A stretch of DNA of 64,000 bases from contig NZ_FUZZ01000001.1 of assembly GCF_900168065.1 (NCBI RefSeq), positions 1,984,001 to 2,048,000 on the forward strand. The letters are read 5' to 3'. This document shows positions 43,208 through 52,191 of this stretch, in pieces; position 1 is the stretch's first letter, and each line of letters begins with the position of its first letter. The DNA is from Chitinophaga ginsengisegetis (GTDB lineage Bacteria > Bacteroidota > Bacteroidia > Chitinophagales > Chitinophagaceae). The notes below the pieces were generated by a model. It ran no database searches. It saw only the letters and a list, made by a program, of their open reading frames with translations, and was not told the origin of the DNA. The position numbers and the translations under genes were made by a program.

Positions 43208-44866
43208 TCAGTACCCCGCATTCTGACGGAGTTTTCTTCCGGATGAATTAATTTCCGACTGCGGAATGGGCACCCAGTAATTTTTTGCTTTATCAAATTT
43301 GCGGTTGTCCAGTGCAATAATTCTTGTGTATACGATGGCGCCATTGGGTTGTTTGGATGGCAATATGCCGTAACCGGGAACGTTTTCTGTTACCTCTGCA
43401 ATCTTCCACCGGCGTACATCGAAATAGCGGTGTTCTTCAAAGGCCAGTTCAATGCGGCGTTCGTTGCGGATGCGGCTCCGCATACTGTCGGCCGACAATC
43501 CTTTGGGTAGTTCAGGCATGCCTGCTCTTGCGCGGATATCATTCACCGCTTTATACACCGTGTTATCCGGGCCTACAGCTTCGTTCTGCGCTTCCGCGTA
43601 GTTCAGCAGCACTTCCGCATACCTTAAATATTTCCAGGGCTGGTAAGCTGTCTGGTTCGGGTTTTCAACCGGGTTGGCTTCGTTGATATATTTTCTTACG
43701 TAGTAGCCGGTAGGACTGGTATTCCAGTTACCATTGCCATCTTTACTGTCTTTACCGCCGGGACGGAATGTTTCCACGTTGCGGGTTCTGTAAGGAGCGC
43801 CGTTATAGAGAATGCTCGCATAAAAACGTGGATCCCTGTTCTGGTAAGGATTTGCTTTTTCTGCAGGATTGTTCCAGTCGAAACGGGAGCCATCGGCCAT
43901 TTCATAATCGTCTACAAGATTCTGCATTGGCGTATTTCCGCCCCATCCGCCATAACCATTGGGACCGTTTACCAGTTCCAGGTTGGTGTGTTCGTTGGTA
44001 GGAGAATATACCCGTTCAAAAATATCTTCACTGGTACCACTGATGGTGAATAAAGTTTTGTAGTTGTTATACAGCGTAAACTTGTTCAGCGCTATTACAT
44101 CGGAAGCGGCAGCAGCGGCAGCAGCCCATTTTGTTTTATCGTTGGTGCCATTGGTGTACAAAGGGCTGGCAGCGTATAACAACAGGCGCGCTTTCAATGC
44201 CAGTGCGGCGGCGTAGGAGCCGCGGCCAGTGGGATAACTTTTATCCTTCATCATAGTAGCGGCAGTATTCAGTTCATTCACTGCATACTGAATACATTCC
44301 TGCACCGGTTTACGGATAAAAAGCGAATCGAAGTTGGTATCATCCAGGTTGTATACGCGGTCGCCGGCCAAAGGCACATCACCGAAGTTGCGGATCAGGT
44401 CCTGGTAGCGGTAAGCGCGGATAAAGTGGAGTTCTCCTTTCAGCCGTTCTTTTCCATAATCGCTCATTGGAACTTTGTCGATGTTGGCTAACGCGTAATT
44501 CACCTCGCGGATGCTGCGATAGCTCCTGATCCAGGTATCGCTCATCCAGCCGGTTCTGTCCGGCGTGAGGGCGCCCTGTTGCACAAACCAGGTATTGTTG
44601 TCCCATACTACCACGGATTCGTCTGTTACAGAGCTCATCCAGGCATCTTCAAAAGCGCGGCCAAAGCCGGGTTTTCCACCATCGTTACTACCGCCCACAC
44701 CGATATATCTTCCTGTAACATAGGCTTCCGCCAGCGAGGAATCGCCCCACACGGCAGCATCGGTGATGATGCTGGTTGGTGCGGTGTCAAGAAAATCTTT
44801 CTTACATGCTCCCAGTGCGGCCAGGCCGGCTGCTACCAGGATCAGTGATATATTTTTAGTCTTCAT
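43208..44866 (-). CDS. SusD/RagB-family surface lipoprotein (alpha-galactoside locus)
   Basis: A 552-residue lipoprotein with signal peptide and lipobox L-G-A-C (Cys-21). The TPR-rich SusD fold is indicated by F-I-R-A-Y-R-Y-Q-D-L-I-R-N-F-G-D-V-P-L near residue 148 and the C-terminal L-R-Y-A-E-V-L-L-N-Y-A-E-A, R-R-I-E-L-A-F-E-E-H-R-Y-F-D-V-R-R-W and Y-W-V-P-I-P-Q-S-E-I segments. It captures the galactoside at the surface as the lid of the SusC transporter encoded 39 bases upstream. A 91-base gap separates it from the GH36 gene. Confidence 0.95.
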   Translation of the reverse strand: MKTKNISLILVAAGLAALGACKKDFLDTAPTSIITDAAVWGDSSLAEAYVTGRYIGVGGSNDGGKPGFGRAFEDAWMSSVTDESVVVWDNNTWFVQQGALTPDRTGWMSDTWIRSYRSIREVNYALANIDKVPMSDYGKERLKGELHFIRAYRYQDLIRNFGDVPLAGDRVYNLDDTNFDSLFIRKPVQECIQYAVNELNTAATMMKDKSYPTGRGSYAAALALKARLLLYAASPLYTNGTNDKTKWAAAAAAASDVIALNKFTLYNNYKTLFTISGTSEDIFERVYSPTNEHTNLELVNGPNGYGGWGGNTPMQNLVDDYEMADGSRFDWNNPAEKANPYQNRDPRFYASILYNGAPYRTRNVETFRPGGKDSKDGNGNWNTSPTGYYVRKYINEANPVENPNQTAYQPWKYLRYAEVLLNYAEAQNEAVGPDNTVYKAVNDIRARAGMPELPKGLSADSMRSRIRNERRIELAFEEHRYFDVRRWKIAEVTENVPGYGILPSKQPNGAIVYTRIIALDNRKFDKAKNYWVPIPQSEINSSGRKLRQNAGY

Positions 44867-44905
44867 TTCTTTGCAATTGAAATAGTAAATGATTTGTTTC
44901 CCCTC

Positions 44906-47900
44906 TTAAAAATTCACATTCACGCCTACGTTAAACACTTTCTGTTGCGGGTAAAAATATCCGCTGCCATCGGTGCCTTCCGGATCTATTTGTTTCACTC
45001 TTGTAAAGGTGAGCAGGTTAAATCCATTCACATAAAAGCGGGCGGATTTAATGGATGCTTTCGACAATAAAGCAGTGGGGAGGTTATAGCCAATCTCTAC
45101 GTTTTTAAGGCGGAGGAAAGAAGTATTCCAGTTCCAGAAAGTACTTGGGTATGCGCCGAGGTTGCTGGAATTCGGTCTGGATACGGGGCGTGGCCAGGAA
45201 GCATTGGTATTTTCCGGTGTCCAGCGGTTATCTGCCCATTCCTTGAGGAAGGAGCCAAATTCACCGGATTCCCAGAGGAGGTATTGTGCGGATTCTCCCT
45301 GTCCCTGTAATAAAATATTTACATCAAAACTTTTCCAGGAGGCGCCTAACGTGATGCCATATACGATTTGCGGAATATTGTTCTGGTCTACTCTTACGCG
45401 ATCGGCAGCGGTGATTGCTTTATCACCGTCGTAGTCTTCCAGGATCAGGTCACCGGGCCTGGTGCCGGGAGCATGTGGTGTAGCATCGATCTGTGCCTGG
45501 TCTTTGAAGATGCCGATGCTGCGGTAGTACAGGCCGGCATTGATCGGGTGTCCTTCCACTTTCTGGTAAGAAAGGGTGCCAGGCGCTTCATCCAGGAAGA
45601 TGACTTTGTTTTTGATAAAGCTGAAGTTACCACCGATATTGAATTTCACGTCGTTGAAGCGGGTTTCATACATCACGGAGGCTTCAATGCCTTTGTTGGT
45701 AACCTTACCGATATTTTCGTCGGGGATCTGGCTGCTGCTGATACCGCTTACGCCGGGGATACTTAAATTTCTCGGCGCCAGGATATTGTCTCTCGTTTCA
45801 CTGAACACATCCAGGGTAACATTAAAGTGATTGAATAAAGAAGCGTCTATACCGATGTTGGCCTTCTTTGCTGTTTCCCAGGTGATATTTGGATTCGCCA
45901 GTTTGGCGTATACAATGGTGGGAATATTGGCGCCGTAAGGCTGTCCTGCGTTTGTTAATGTACTCAGTACATTGGTTTGCAGGTTCAGGTTTTGAAGATA
46001 TTGATAGCCGGGCGCATCGTCCGGTTTAATATTTTCATTTCCCAGCAGTCCGTAGGAAGCGCGGAGCTTTAAGCTGTTGATCGTATTTTTATTAAACCAC
46101 GATTCTTCTGAAATACGCCATGCTGCCATTGCGCTGGGGAAAAATCCGTATTGTCTTCCCGGTGCAAAAATGGAGGAGCCATCTTCGCGGAGCTGTACAT
46201 CCAACAGGTATTTTTCTGAATAGTTATAACTGATACGGCCGAAGTAACTTCTGCGGGTAATGATGTAACTGCTGCCGTAGTTACTTGCATCTGTTGGCAA
46301 AGCGCCGCCCTGGCTCAGTTCCGGCAACAAGGTAGTGATATAGTTCTGACGGCCGGCGCCAAAAGTTTCATACGTTGTTTTCGATTGCTGTATTGCTGCA
46401 AATGCGCTGAGCTGGTGTTTACCAAAATGTTTATCATAGCTCAAACGGAGAAAAGAGTTCAGGAGTGTATAGTTGATCTGGCTTTCCGACATGGAAGGGT
46501 TATTGGGACCACCTTTCACCGCGTCATAGGTTTGTGTGCCTTTATCGTACTGGTACACGATCCAGTTTTTAGCCAGCTGTTTATCAAATTCAAAACGCTT
46601 GTCGATAGATACCATTCCATCTACTGATAATCCTTTAGCTAATTCGTAACTCGCTTTACCGATGATACTACCGGTGGTGATGGGTCTTTTATCGGCGCCA
46701 GATAACTGTGCCATTGCCAGCGGGTTTTTCCCCATTTCCACACCGGCCCCCATCATGCCATTCGGATAATAAGCCGGGAGTGTTGGGTAGGTGCGGTAAA
46801 GGAATTCAAATACGTTGGAGGCGCCAAAGCCAGCCAGCGCGGTCTTTTCTTCCTGCCGGCCAGACATCTGTACCGTTGCTTTAAACCGGGAGGAGAAGTT
46901 AATATCGAAGTTTGCGCGGATGTTATATTGTTTATAATTGAGTGGACTGTTGCGATACAATCCATCCTGGTTCAGATAACCGCCGGAGATATAATACGAC
47001 AGTTTATTGCTGCCGCCGGAGAAGGAAAGATTGGCGGAAGTTTGAGGCGCCAGTGGTTTCATCACTTCCTTTTCCCAATCGGTGTTCGGGTAAGACACGG
47101 GGTCTTTTCCGTTTCTGAACAATTCTATTTCCGCATCGGAATAGCGCTGGTGCTGGCCTTGTGAAGGATTGTTATAATAGCCTATTTCATTTACGATAGT
47201 GGCGTAGGTAGCCGCATCTACAAATTCCGGCAACCGGGTAGGTTTTATAAAACCCTGGTTGAGGTTGAAGCTGAAATTTGTTTTGCCGGCTTCTCCTTTT
47301 TTGGTGGTGACCAATATAACGCCGTTCGCTGCCTGCGAGCCATAAATGGCGGCAGAAGCATCTTTCAGGATACTGATGCTTTCAATATCGCTGGCGTTTA
47401 AGCGGGAAAATCCACCGAGTGCATTGGGTACGCCATCAATTACAATTAACGGGGCAGAGTTACCGGTGGTAGCCACCCCGCGGATCAGCAACCGGGCATC
47501 GTCGTAACCTGGTTCCCCGCTGGTGTTGGGCGCAATGAGGCCCGGCATACGGCCAACGAGTGAGTTGGAGATATTGGGCTGCGGGCTTCTTACTATTTCC
47601 GCGCTTTTCACCGCCGCAACGGAACCTGTTAACGTGGCTTTTTTTGTGGTGCCATATCCTACTACCACTACGTCGTTCAGTTTTTCCACAGAGGGTTCCA
47701 GGGCGATAGTGGTGAAATCCTGCGTGAGCGTTAACTCCTGCTGCCGGAAACCAATTCCCGAAACAACTACTGTGTTGCTGCCTGCCGGCATGGTAAGCAC
47801 AAACCTGCCTTCTTCATCTGTTTTTGCACCGGCGGTGGTGCCTTTTACAACTATGGAGATAAATGGTAGTGGTGATTTGTCGGTGGAACTGATGACTTTA

Positions 47901-47995
47901 CCTTTGAATGGTTTTTGCTGGGCATACGCTGGTATGCACAAACAAAACGCAGCAAAAAATGCGATGACGCATTTCAGCAAGTGTTTGGCAATCAT
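44906..47995 (-). CDS. SusC/RagA TonB-dependent transporter (alpha-galactoside locus)
   Basis: A 1029-residue outer-membrane transporter. Parts: signal peptide (about 1-25), carboxypeptidase-D-like domain (about 31-105), plug domain (about 115-240; V-V-V-G-Y-G-T-T-K-K, L-I-V-I-D-G-V-P-N, D-I-E-S-I-S-I-L-K-D-A-S-A-A-I-Y-G), then the barrel ending F-N-V-G-V-N-V-N-F. Unlike the other two SusC proteins here it has no STN domain, so it is not coupled to a sigma/anti-sigma pair; the GntR regulator inside the operon fills that role. It is the first gene of the operon. Confidence 0.95.
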   Translation of the reverse strand: MIAKHLLKCVIAFFAAFCLCIPAYAQQKPFKGKVISSTDKSPLPFISIVVKGTTAGAKTDEEGRFVLTMPAGSNTVVVSGIGFRQQELTLTQDFTTIALEPSVEKLNDVVVVGYGTTKKATLTGSVAAVKSAEIVRSPQPNISNSLVGRMPGLIAPNTSGEPGYDDARLLIRGVATTGNSAPLIVIDGVPNALGGFSRLNASDIESISILKDASAAIYGSQAANGVILVTTKKGEAGKTNFSFNLNQGFIKPTRLPEFVDAATYATIVNEIGYYNNPSQGQHQRYSDAEIELFRNGKDPVSYPNTDWEKEVMKPLAPQTSANLSFSGGSNKLSYYISGGYLNQDGLYRNSPLNYKQYNIRANFDINFSSRFKATVQMSGRQEEKTALAGFGASNVFEFLYRTYPTLPAYYPNGMMGAGVEMGKNPLAMAQLSGADKRPITTGSIIGKASYELAKGLSVDGMVSIDKRFEFDKQLAKNWIVYQYDKGTQTYDAVKGGPNNPSMSESQINYTLLNSFLRLSYDKHFGKHQLSAFAAIQQSKTTYETFGAGRQNYITTLLPELSQGGALPTDASNYGSSYIITRRSYFGRISYNYSEKYLLDVQLREDGSSIFAPGRQYGFFPSAMAAWRISEESWFNKNTINSLKLRASYGLLGNENIKPDDAPGYQYLQNLNLQTNVLSTLTNAGQPYGANIPTIVYAKLANPNITWETAKKANIGIDASLFNHFNVTLDVFSETRDNILAPRNLSIPGVSGISSSQIPDENIGKVTNKGIEASVMYETRFNDVKFNIGGNFSFIKNKVIFLDEAPGTLSYQKVEGHPINAGLYYRSIGIFKDQAQIDATPHAPGTRPGDLILEDYDGDKAITAADRVRVDQNNIPQIVYGITLGASWKSFDVNILLQGQGESAQYLLWESGEFGSFLKEWADNRWTPENTNASWPRPVSRPNSSNLGAYPSTFWNWNTSFLRLKNVEIGYNLPTALLSKASIKSARFYVNGFNLLTFTRVKQIDPEGTDGSGYFYPQQKVFNVGVNVNF

Positions 47996-48096
47996 TTTTT
48001 TTCAATTTAAAACGTAAATGGAATACGAATGGTGGAAACATCAATCGTGGAACGGCGCTGTGATCCAATCATTCATAACGTGCTTTTTTAGTTGAC

Positions 48097-48129
48097 CTGT
48101 ACTATTTGCATCTGTACTATACTATACTA
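48097..48129 (-). promoter_or_regulatory. putative GntR operator at the susC promoter
   Basis: CTGTACTATACTATACTA at 48112-48129 matches the site before gntR in 16 of 18 positions. A further half-copy CTGTACTA lies at 48097-48104. On the minus strand these sites fall just after the -7 box, around the expected transcription start, a position suited to repression. Confidence 0.6.
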
Positions 48130-48134
48130 TTCTA

Positions 48135-48166
48135 CAAATATAATTTCCGGTATTGAAACTTCCAAA
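48135..48166 (-). promoter_or_regulatory. Bacteroidota-type promoter of the alpha-galactoside operon
   Basis: Read on the minus strand, TTTG (48166-48163) is followed after 20 bases by TATATTTG (48142-48135), matching the -33/-7 pattern. Transcription would start near 48128, giving a leader of about 130 bases before the susC ATG. Confidence 0.6.
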
Positions 48167-48234
48167 AAAAATTCCCGTGCACCAACGGGATGAATATATT
48201 AGCCCTCATTACCTTATTTTTATTGCAGAAAGAT

Positions 48235-49713
48235 ATGCTTATGACAAACCGTTTCTCCGCCGCACTGGCTGCCTTGTTGTTAACCGGCAGCGCATTAATG
48301 GCGCAAAGCAAAAAACCCATAGACGCCATAAAAGCGGACGATATTAAAAAGGACCTGTACTACCTGGCCGACGATCATTTCAGGGGAAGGGAAGCCGGCA
48401 CACTGGACGAATTAAAGGCATCTGTATGGCTGGCAGAGCAGGCGCGTAAAGCCGGTCTTGAGCCCGCCGGTGATGATGGCACCTACTTCCAGTTCTTTTC
48501 CCTGATACGGGAACGGGTAAGTAACAACAGCACCATCAGTATAGGCAACCGGTCGTTTCATTTATGGCAGGACGCCATTGTATATGAACCCGGCTTTGCA
48601 TCGGTGGATGCGCCTATTGTATTTATAAATGACGCCGACACCGTATCTGCCGCCACCATAAAAGGAAAAGTAGTGGCATTGCAGTTTTCCGCCAAAGGCA
48701 TCAATGATCCGCGTGTGCAGGTACCTACGCGATACGCTGGCATAGTGGTGAACTACTGGGCAAAGTACCTCGCCTCCAAAGGCGCAGTGGCCATTATTTT
48801 TGTTGGGGATGAACTGGCACAGAAAGGATGGGGCAAAGCCACACAATATAACAACCGAGGTTCCTACCAGATAGAAGGCAGTCTTTTTCACCGGCAGCTG
48901 TTAACCGGCGTTCCCATCATCTGGCTGCAGCAGGATGCCCTGCCGCTGGTACAGCAGCCAGGGCAACAACTGAAAGCGCACATCTTCTCTGAATCTTTCA
49001 CCTACCCTTCGGTAAATGTGGTAGCGAAAGTAAAAGGCAGCGATCCTAAGCTGGCAGGAGAATATGTCGTATTCAGCGGCCACCAGGATCATGACGGGGT
49101 AAGGAATGTACCCGGAGTAGCCGATTCTATTTACAATGGCGCCGATGATAATGCCAGCGTAAGCGTTGCCCTGCTGGCCATTGGCCGGGCCTTCCGCCGG
49201 CAACCGGGCAAGCGCTCCACCCTGTTCATCTGGCATGGTTCGGAAGAAAGAGGACTGTTTGGCTCCACCTGGTTTGCGGATCATCCAACGGTGCCGCGGG
49301 AATCACTGGTAGCTGTATTAAATGCGGATATGATCGGTAATAATGCGCCCGACAGCGCCGCCCTGCTTGGCCTCATCCCGCCTCATCTCAGCTCTTCCGC
49401 GCTGGCAAAAATAGGACTGGAAGAAAACCGTAAAGGGCCGGGATTCAAACTGGATACGGCATGGGATAAAGCCACCCATCCGGAAGTATGGTACTTCCGC
49501 AGCGATCACTATCCCTATGCGAAAAAGAATATCCCGGTACTGTACTTCAGCTCATTACCTCACGCACTTTATCACACCCCGGGCGATGAAGCGGCTACCA
49601 TCAATATAGAAAAGCTGACAAAAATAGCCCGGTGGATGTATGCCACCGGCTTTACTGTATCCAACCTGGCAGAACGGCCGGCAATGGAACCCGGCTTCCA
49701 GCTGGAAAGGTAA
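48235..49713 (+). CDS. M28-family zinc aminopeptidase, exported
   Basis: A 492-residue protein started at ATG 48235 with a signal peptide ending L-M-A-Q; ATG 48241 is equally possible. After an N-terminal region with a protease-associated-like insert (about residues 120-250) comes the M28 catalytic domain. It has S-G-H-Q-D-H-D-G-V with the first Zn His, G-A-D-D-N-A-S with the bridging Asp, G-S-E-E-R-G-L-F-G-S with the catalytic Glu pair, N-A-D-M-I-G with a Zn Asp, and a late H-T-P-G-D-E His ligand. All ligands look intact. It probably trims peptides in the periplasm. The gene stands alone, divergent from the galactoside operon. Confidence 0.9.
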   Translation: MLMTNRFSAALAALLLTGSALMAQSKKPIDAIKADDIKKDLYYLADDHFRGREAGTLDELKASVWLAEQARKAGLEPAGDDGTYFQFFSLIRERVSNNSTISIGNRSFHLWQDAIVYEPGFASVDAPIVFINDADTVSAATIKGKVVALQFSAKGINDPRVQVPTRYAGIVVNYWAKYLASKGAVAIIFVGDELAQKGWGKATQYNNRGSYQIEGSLFHRQLLTGVPIIWLQQDALPLVQQPGQQLKAHIFSESFTYPSVNVVAKVKGSDPKLAGEYVVFSGHQDHDGVRNVPGVADSIYNGADDNASVSVALLAIGRAFRRQPGKRSTLFIWHGSEERGLFGSTWFADHPTVPRESLVAVLNADMIGNNAPDSAALLGLIPPHLSSSALAKIGLEENRKGPGFKLDTAWDKATHPEVWYFRSDHYPYAKKNIPVLYFSSLPHALYHTPGDEAATINIEKLTKIARWMYATGFTVSNLAERPAMEPGFQLER

Positions 49714-49716
49714 ATG

Positions 49717-49754
49717 TATAAGGAAGCAGCGGCCGCAGTCGCTGCTTCCTTATA
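49717..49754. terminator. bidirectional terminator hairpin overlapping the HxlR stop codon
   Basis: A perfect 15-bp stem (arms 49717-49731 and 49740-49754) with an 8-base loop lies between the convergent M28 and HxlR genes. The right arm contains the stop codon of the minus-strand HxlR gene (49750-49752). Confidence 0.7.
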
Positions 49755-50094
49755 GTGTAATCTCTTCTTCCTTCATCAGGAATGCGCCGTAGGCATGCAG
49801 TGCATCGATAACAGACAATGCCTGCTTTGCCCTTTCGGTGAGCGCATAATCCACGCGCGGGGGCTTTTCAGCATATGCCTTCCGGGTCACCATGTTTTTC
49901 TCTTCCAGGTCGCGCAGTTGCGTAATCAGCATTTTATCGGTGATATGCGATATGGACTTTTTCAGATCGCCATACCGGACCGGTCCTTCACGAAGCGCCA
50001 CCAGGATAGGCATTTTCCAGGTACCCCCGATATAATTCATTGCAAATTCAACAGGACTATAATACAACCTGTTCTGATGCCGGAAATCTTTCAT
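49750..50094 (-). CDS. HxlR-family regulator
   Basis: A 114-residue winged-helix protein: S-P-V-E-F-A-M-N-Y-I-G-G-T-W-K-M-P-I-L near residue 13 and I-T-D-K-M-L-I-T-Q-L-R-D-L-E in the recognition helix region. The sensing Cys of redox-type HxlR members is replaced by Ser-13, so a ligand or another signal is more likely. No co-directional target follows, because it converges with the M28 gene. The upstream gap (50095-50304) contains an 11-bp phased repeat that could affect its promoter. Confidence 0.9.
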   Translation of the reverse strand: MKDFRHQNRLYYSPVEFAMNYIGGTWKMPILVALREGPVRYGDLKKSISHITDKMLITQLRDLEEKNMVTRKAYAEKPPRVDYALTERAKQALSVIDALHAYGAFLMKEEEITL

Positions 50095-50213
50095 ACCGGA
50101 AATTTACTTCCGTATTCCCGTTTTTTTGCCTTTATATACTAAAAAGTAGGTATCCCTGTTGCCTCACGGATGCGTGTCCGGTACTTCGGACATGGGTACC
50201 TGATGGACTATCC

Positions 50214-50290
50214 ATGCACTATCTATACTGTTCCCATGCACTCCTCATGCACTCCTCATGCACTATTGATGCACTATCCATGCACTCAGG
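50214..50290 (+). repeat. 11-bp phased ATGCACT repeat
   Basis: ATGCACT occurs at 50214, 50236, 50247, 50258, 50269 and 50280. All positions fit an 11-base register, with one degenerate unit at 50225. The four bases between units vary (mostly CCTC, ATTG or ATCC). It lies in the 210-base gap upstream of the HxlR gene and downstream of the DUF4142 gene. The period is not a multiple of three, so it is not a coding repeat; the spacing puts each unit on the same face of the helix. Confidence 0.85.
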
Positions 50291-50304
50291 CTGCCTGAGC
50301 CTGC

Positions 50305-50931
50305 TTACTGGTAAGGTAATGGCCCAACCGGTATACCCATCTTTCTTTGCAGGTTCAGGGCAGAGTCAAGGTGCGCTGATAAGATAGGCAGATTGTCCAG
50401 GGCGAAAGCCTTTATCTCCACATCTGCCGCATTCTTAGCCGCACTTTTAAATGCGCGGATATCTCTCTTATGATCATCTATCATCATGCTGATATAGGCC
50501 CTGTCAAATGCTTCTCCCTTCTTTTTTTCCAGTCTTTCCTTCATTTTTTGCTGATGATTGGACACCGAATCAGGGAGTATTATATTTTTGGATGCAGCCA
50601 ATGCTTTCAGTTTTTCGTTACCTGCTCCGTGATCTTTTATCATTAAGGCCCCAAAAGCCTTTACCTGTTTGTTCATAGAATTTGTTTGGGCCAGCTGTCC
50701 CAGCTGTACCTCTGTCATTCCTCCACTGGCGGCTTCTACCAGGAAATCAGCATCTGCTTTGGAAGGAATAACGGCTAATAACTCCGCAGACGGGCTGCCC
50801 ATCATCTGGCTGTCGATTTTTGCGCGGTTGGCTTCTTTGGCTTTCTTTTCGCTGTCGGAAGACCTGTTGTTACAACCCCATAAGAGGAACAATGACGACA
50901 GCGTATAACAGAAGAAAAGTGAGTTTTTCAT
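50305..50931 (-). CDS. DUF4142 ferritin-like lipoprotein
   Basis: A 208-residue lipoprotein with lipobox L-W-G-C (Cys-20), followed by a charged linker. The DUF4142 domain (about residues 58-200) is all-helical, with A-D-F-L-V-E-A-A-S-G-G-M-T-E-V-Q-L-G-Q-L-A, V-K-A-F-G-A-L-M-I-K-D-H, and a second helix pair with F-D-R-A-Y-I-S-M-M-I-D-D-H. This four-helix bundle resembles ferritin-like proteins; its function is unknown, possibly stress-related. The next gene upstream on this strand encodes dodecin, 117 bases away. Confidence 0.88.
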   Translation of the reverse strand: MKNSLFFCYTLSSLFLLWGCNNRSSDSEKKAKEANRAKIDSQMMGSPSAELLAVIPSKADADFLVEAASGGMTEVQLGQLAQTNSMNKQVKAFGALMIKDHGAGNEKLKALAASKNIILPDSVSNHQQKMKERLEKKKGEAFDRAYISMMIDDHKRDIRAFKSAAKNAADVEIKAFALDNLPILSAHLDSALNLQRKMGIPVGPLPYQ

Positions 50932-51048
50932 AATCCCTCCTTTTAGGGAAATGGCCCCAAAACATATGCCATGAGCATCCCCTTACATAAGATATCCGGG
51001 GGTCTTATGATATAAACTCAGCCTGGGTTTTATGGCTATATTCCCCTT

Positions 51049-51261
51049 TTATTTCCGTTCTTCATCTATACGGAAAGATACTTTACAAATGATGCCATAG
51101 GTAGATACCTTGCCGTCTTTTACATGTGCCTTGATGTCTTTTACATAAACAGAATCTATGTTATGTATGGTTTTTGAAACCTCGCTTACAGCATTATTGA
51201 TAGCGTCTTCAATGCTTTTTTCTGATGAAGAGATGACTTCAATTACTTTTACGATAGACAT
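51049..51261 (-). CDS. dodecin family flavin-binding protein
   Basis: A 70-residue protein of exactly dodecin size. It shows S-I-V-K-V-I-E-V-I-S-S-S at the N-terminus, S-I-E-D-A-I-N-N-A-V-S-E-V-S-K-T-I-H in the helix, and V-K-D-I-K-A-H-V-K-D-G-K-V and Y-G-I-I-C-K-V-S-F-R-I in the last strands. Dodecins form 12-mers that store and protect flavins. The usual Trp of flavin-stacking archaeal types is absent, as in many bacterial members. The upstream 270 bases (51262-51531) hold an imperfect inverted repeat (GAACCTT / AAGGTTC near 51290-51330) and no gene. Confidence 0.92.
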   Translation of the reverse strand: MSIVKVIEVISSSEKSIEDAINNAVSEVSKTIHNIDSVYVKDIKAHVKDGKVSTYGIICKVSFRIDEERK

Positions 51262-51531
51262 AAGATGATCTTTTTAAATGATTAGAAAAGAACCTTGTAA
51301 GAGGTGATAACAATAACATTGTCAATAAGGTTCCACCGGCAGCCGGTAACTTCTGAAGAAACAGGCACCTTCCGGAACCGGCCATCCAAAACATTTTCCC
51401 GGTACCAGGAAGAACTTCCGGCCTTAATCTTAATTCATAATCAATTAATTTTCAATTATTTAAAGACACCGCTTTTTCCTTGAGAATTTTTGCTCTAGTT
51501 TGTGCTTCCAAACATGAACATAAAATAAGCA

Positions 51532-52134
51532 TTGTCAAGTAAGCAAGCATACGGGGAAATTGAGCTGATATCTTCTTTTCAGCAGGGCGAACACAAAGCA
51601 CTGCATCAAATTTATGCGCTATACCAGCGGCCACTCTGTTTTTTTACGGAACAGCTGACTTCCGATACCATGGCCGCAGAAGATATTGTTTCGGAGTGCT
51701 TCATCCAGGCATTTCAAAAAAAAGAAAACTTCCCCACACTGGGCCAACTGAAAGCTTTCCTGTTCACTGCCGCAAGAAACGCCGCCCTTAATTATCTGAA
51801 GGCACAAAAACGACATGGTGATATTCACCAGTCGATAGAAAGGGTAGCCGACCGCTTTTCCATAGATGTTGAAAAAGCCTATATAAAAACGGAGGTAATA
51901 CAGGCTATTTTCCTCGAAATTGAAAAGCTGCCACCACAATGCCGGCAGGTAGTGCGCCTCTCCGTTATCGACGGGAAACGGCCGCAGGAAATAGCCGATG
52001 AACTCAATATGGCCTACCAGACCGTTCTGAACCAAAAAGCAAAAGGTGTAGGATTATTACGCACCGCTCTTTTAAAAAACGAGCTGATATCCCTGCCAGT
52101 CCTTGTTTCCGCACTATTATTGCTGCAACGCTGA
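51532..52134 (+). CDS. ECF RNA polymerase sigma factor (FecI-like) of the second SusC locus
   Basis: A 200-residue ECF sigma factor. Region 2 (about residues 25-65) has L-Y-Q-R-P-L-C-F-F, A-E-D-I-V-S-E-C-F-I and R-N-A-A-L-N-Y-L. Region 4 (about 130-185) has L-P-P-Q-C-R-Q-V-V and helix-turn-helix G-K-R-P-Q-E-I-A-D-E-L-N-M-A. The reading frame has no upstream ATG: the ATG at 51514 runs into a stop after four codons, so TTG at 51532 is the best start. It precedes the FecR gene by 57 bases and should activate the downstream SusC/SusD unit. Confidence 0.87.
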   Translation: MSSKQAYGEIELISSFQQGEHKALHQIYALYQRPLCFFTEQLTSDTMAAEDIVSECFIQAFQKKENFPTLGQLKAFLFTAARNAALNYLKAQKRHGDIHQSIERVADRFSIDVEKAYIKTEVIQAIFLEIEKLPPQCRQVVRLSVIDGKRPQEIADELNMAYQTVLNQKAKGVGLLRTALLKNELISLPVLVSALLLLQR

Positions 52135-52191
52135 TTTTTTTTTGAGAAGGGCGGTATAAAAGGAGGAGTTAGTTGTTTTAGTAGTATCGAC

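Noticed and set aside
43117..43344. N-terminal extension of the GH36 gene up to 43344
   Set aside because: It would overlap the end of susD and place about 76 untypical residues before a perfect signal peptide; the ATG at 43116 is the better start.
50214..50290. CRISPR-like array
   Set aside because: Units are only 7 bases with 4-base gaps, far too short for CRISPR repeats and spacers, and no cas genes are present.
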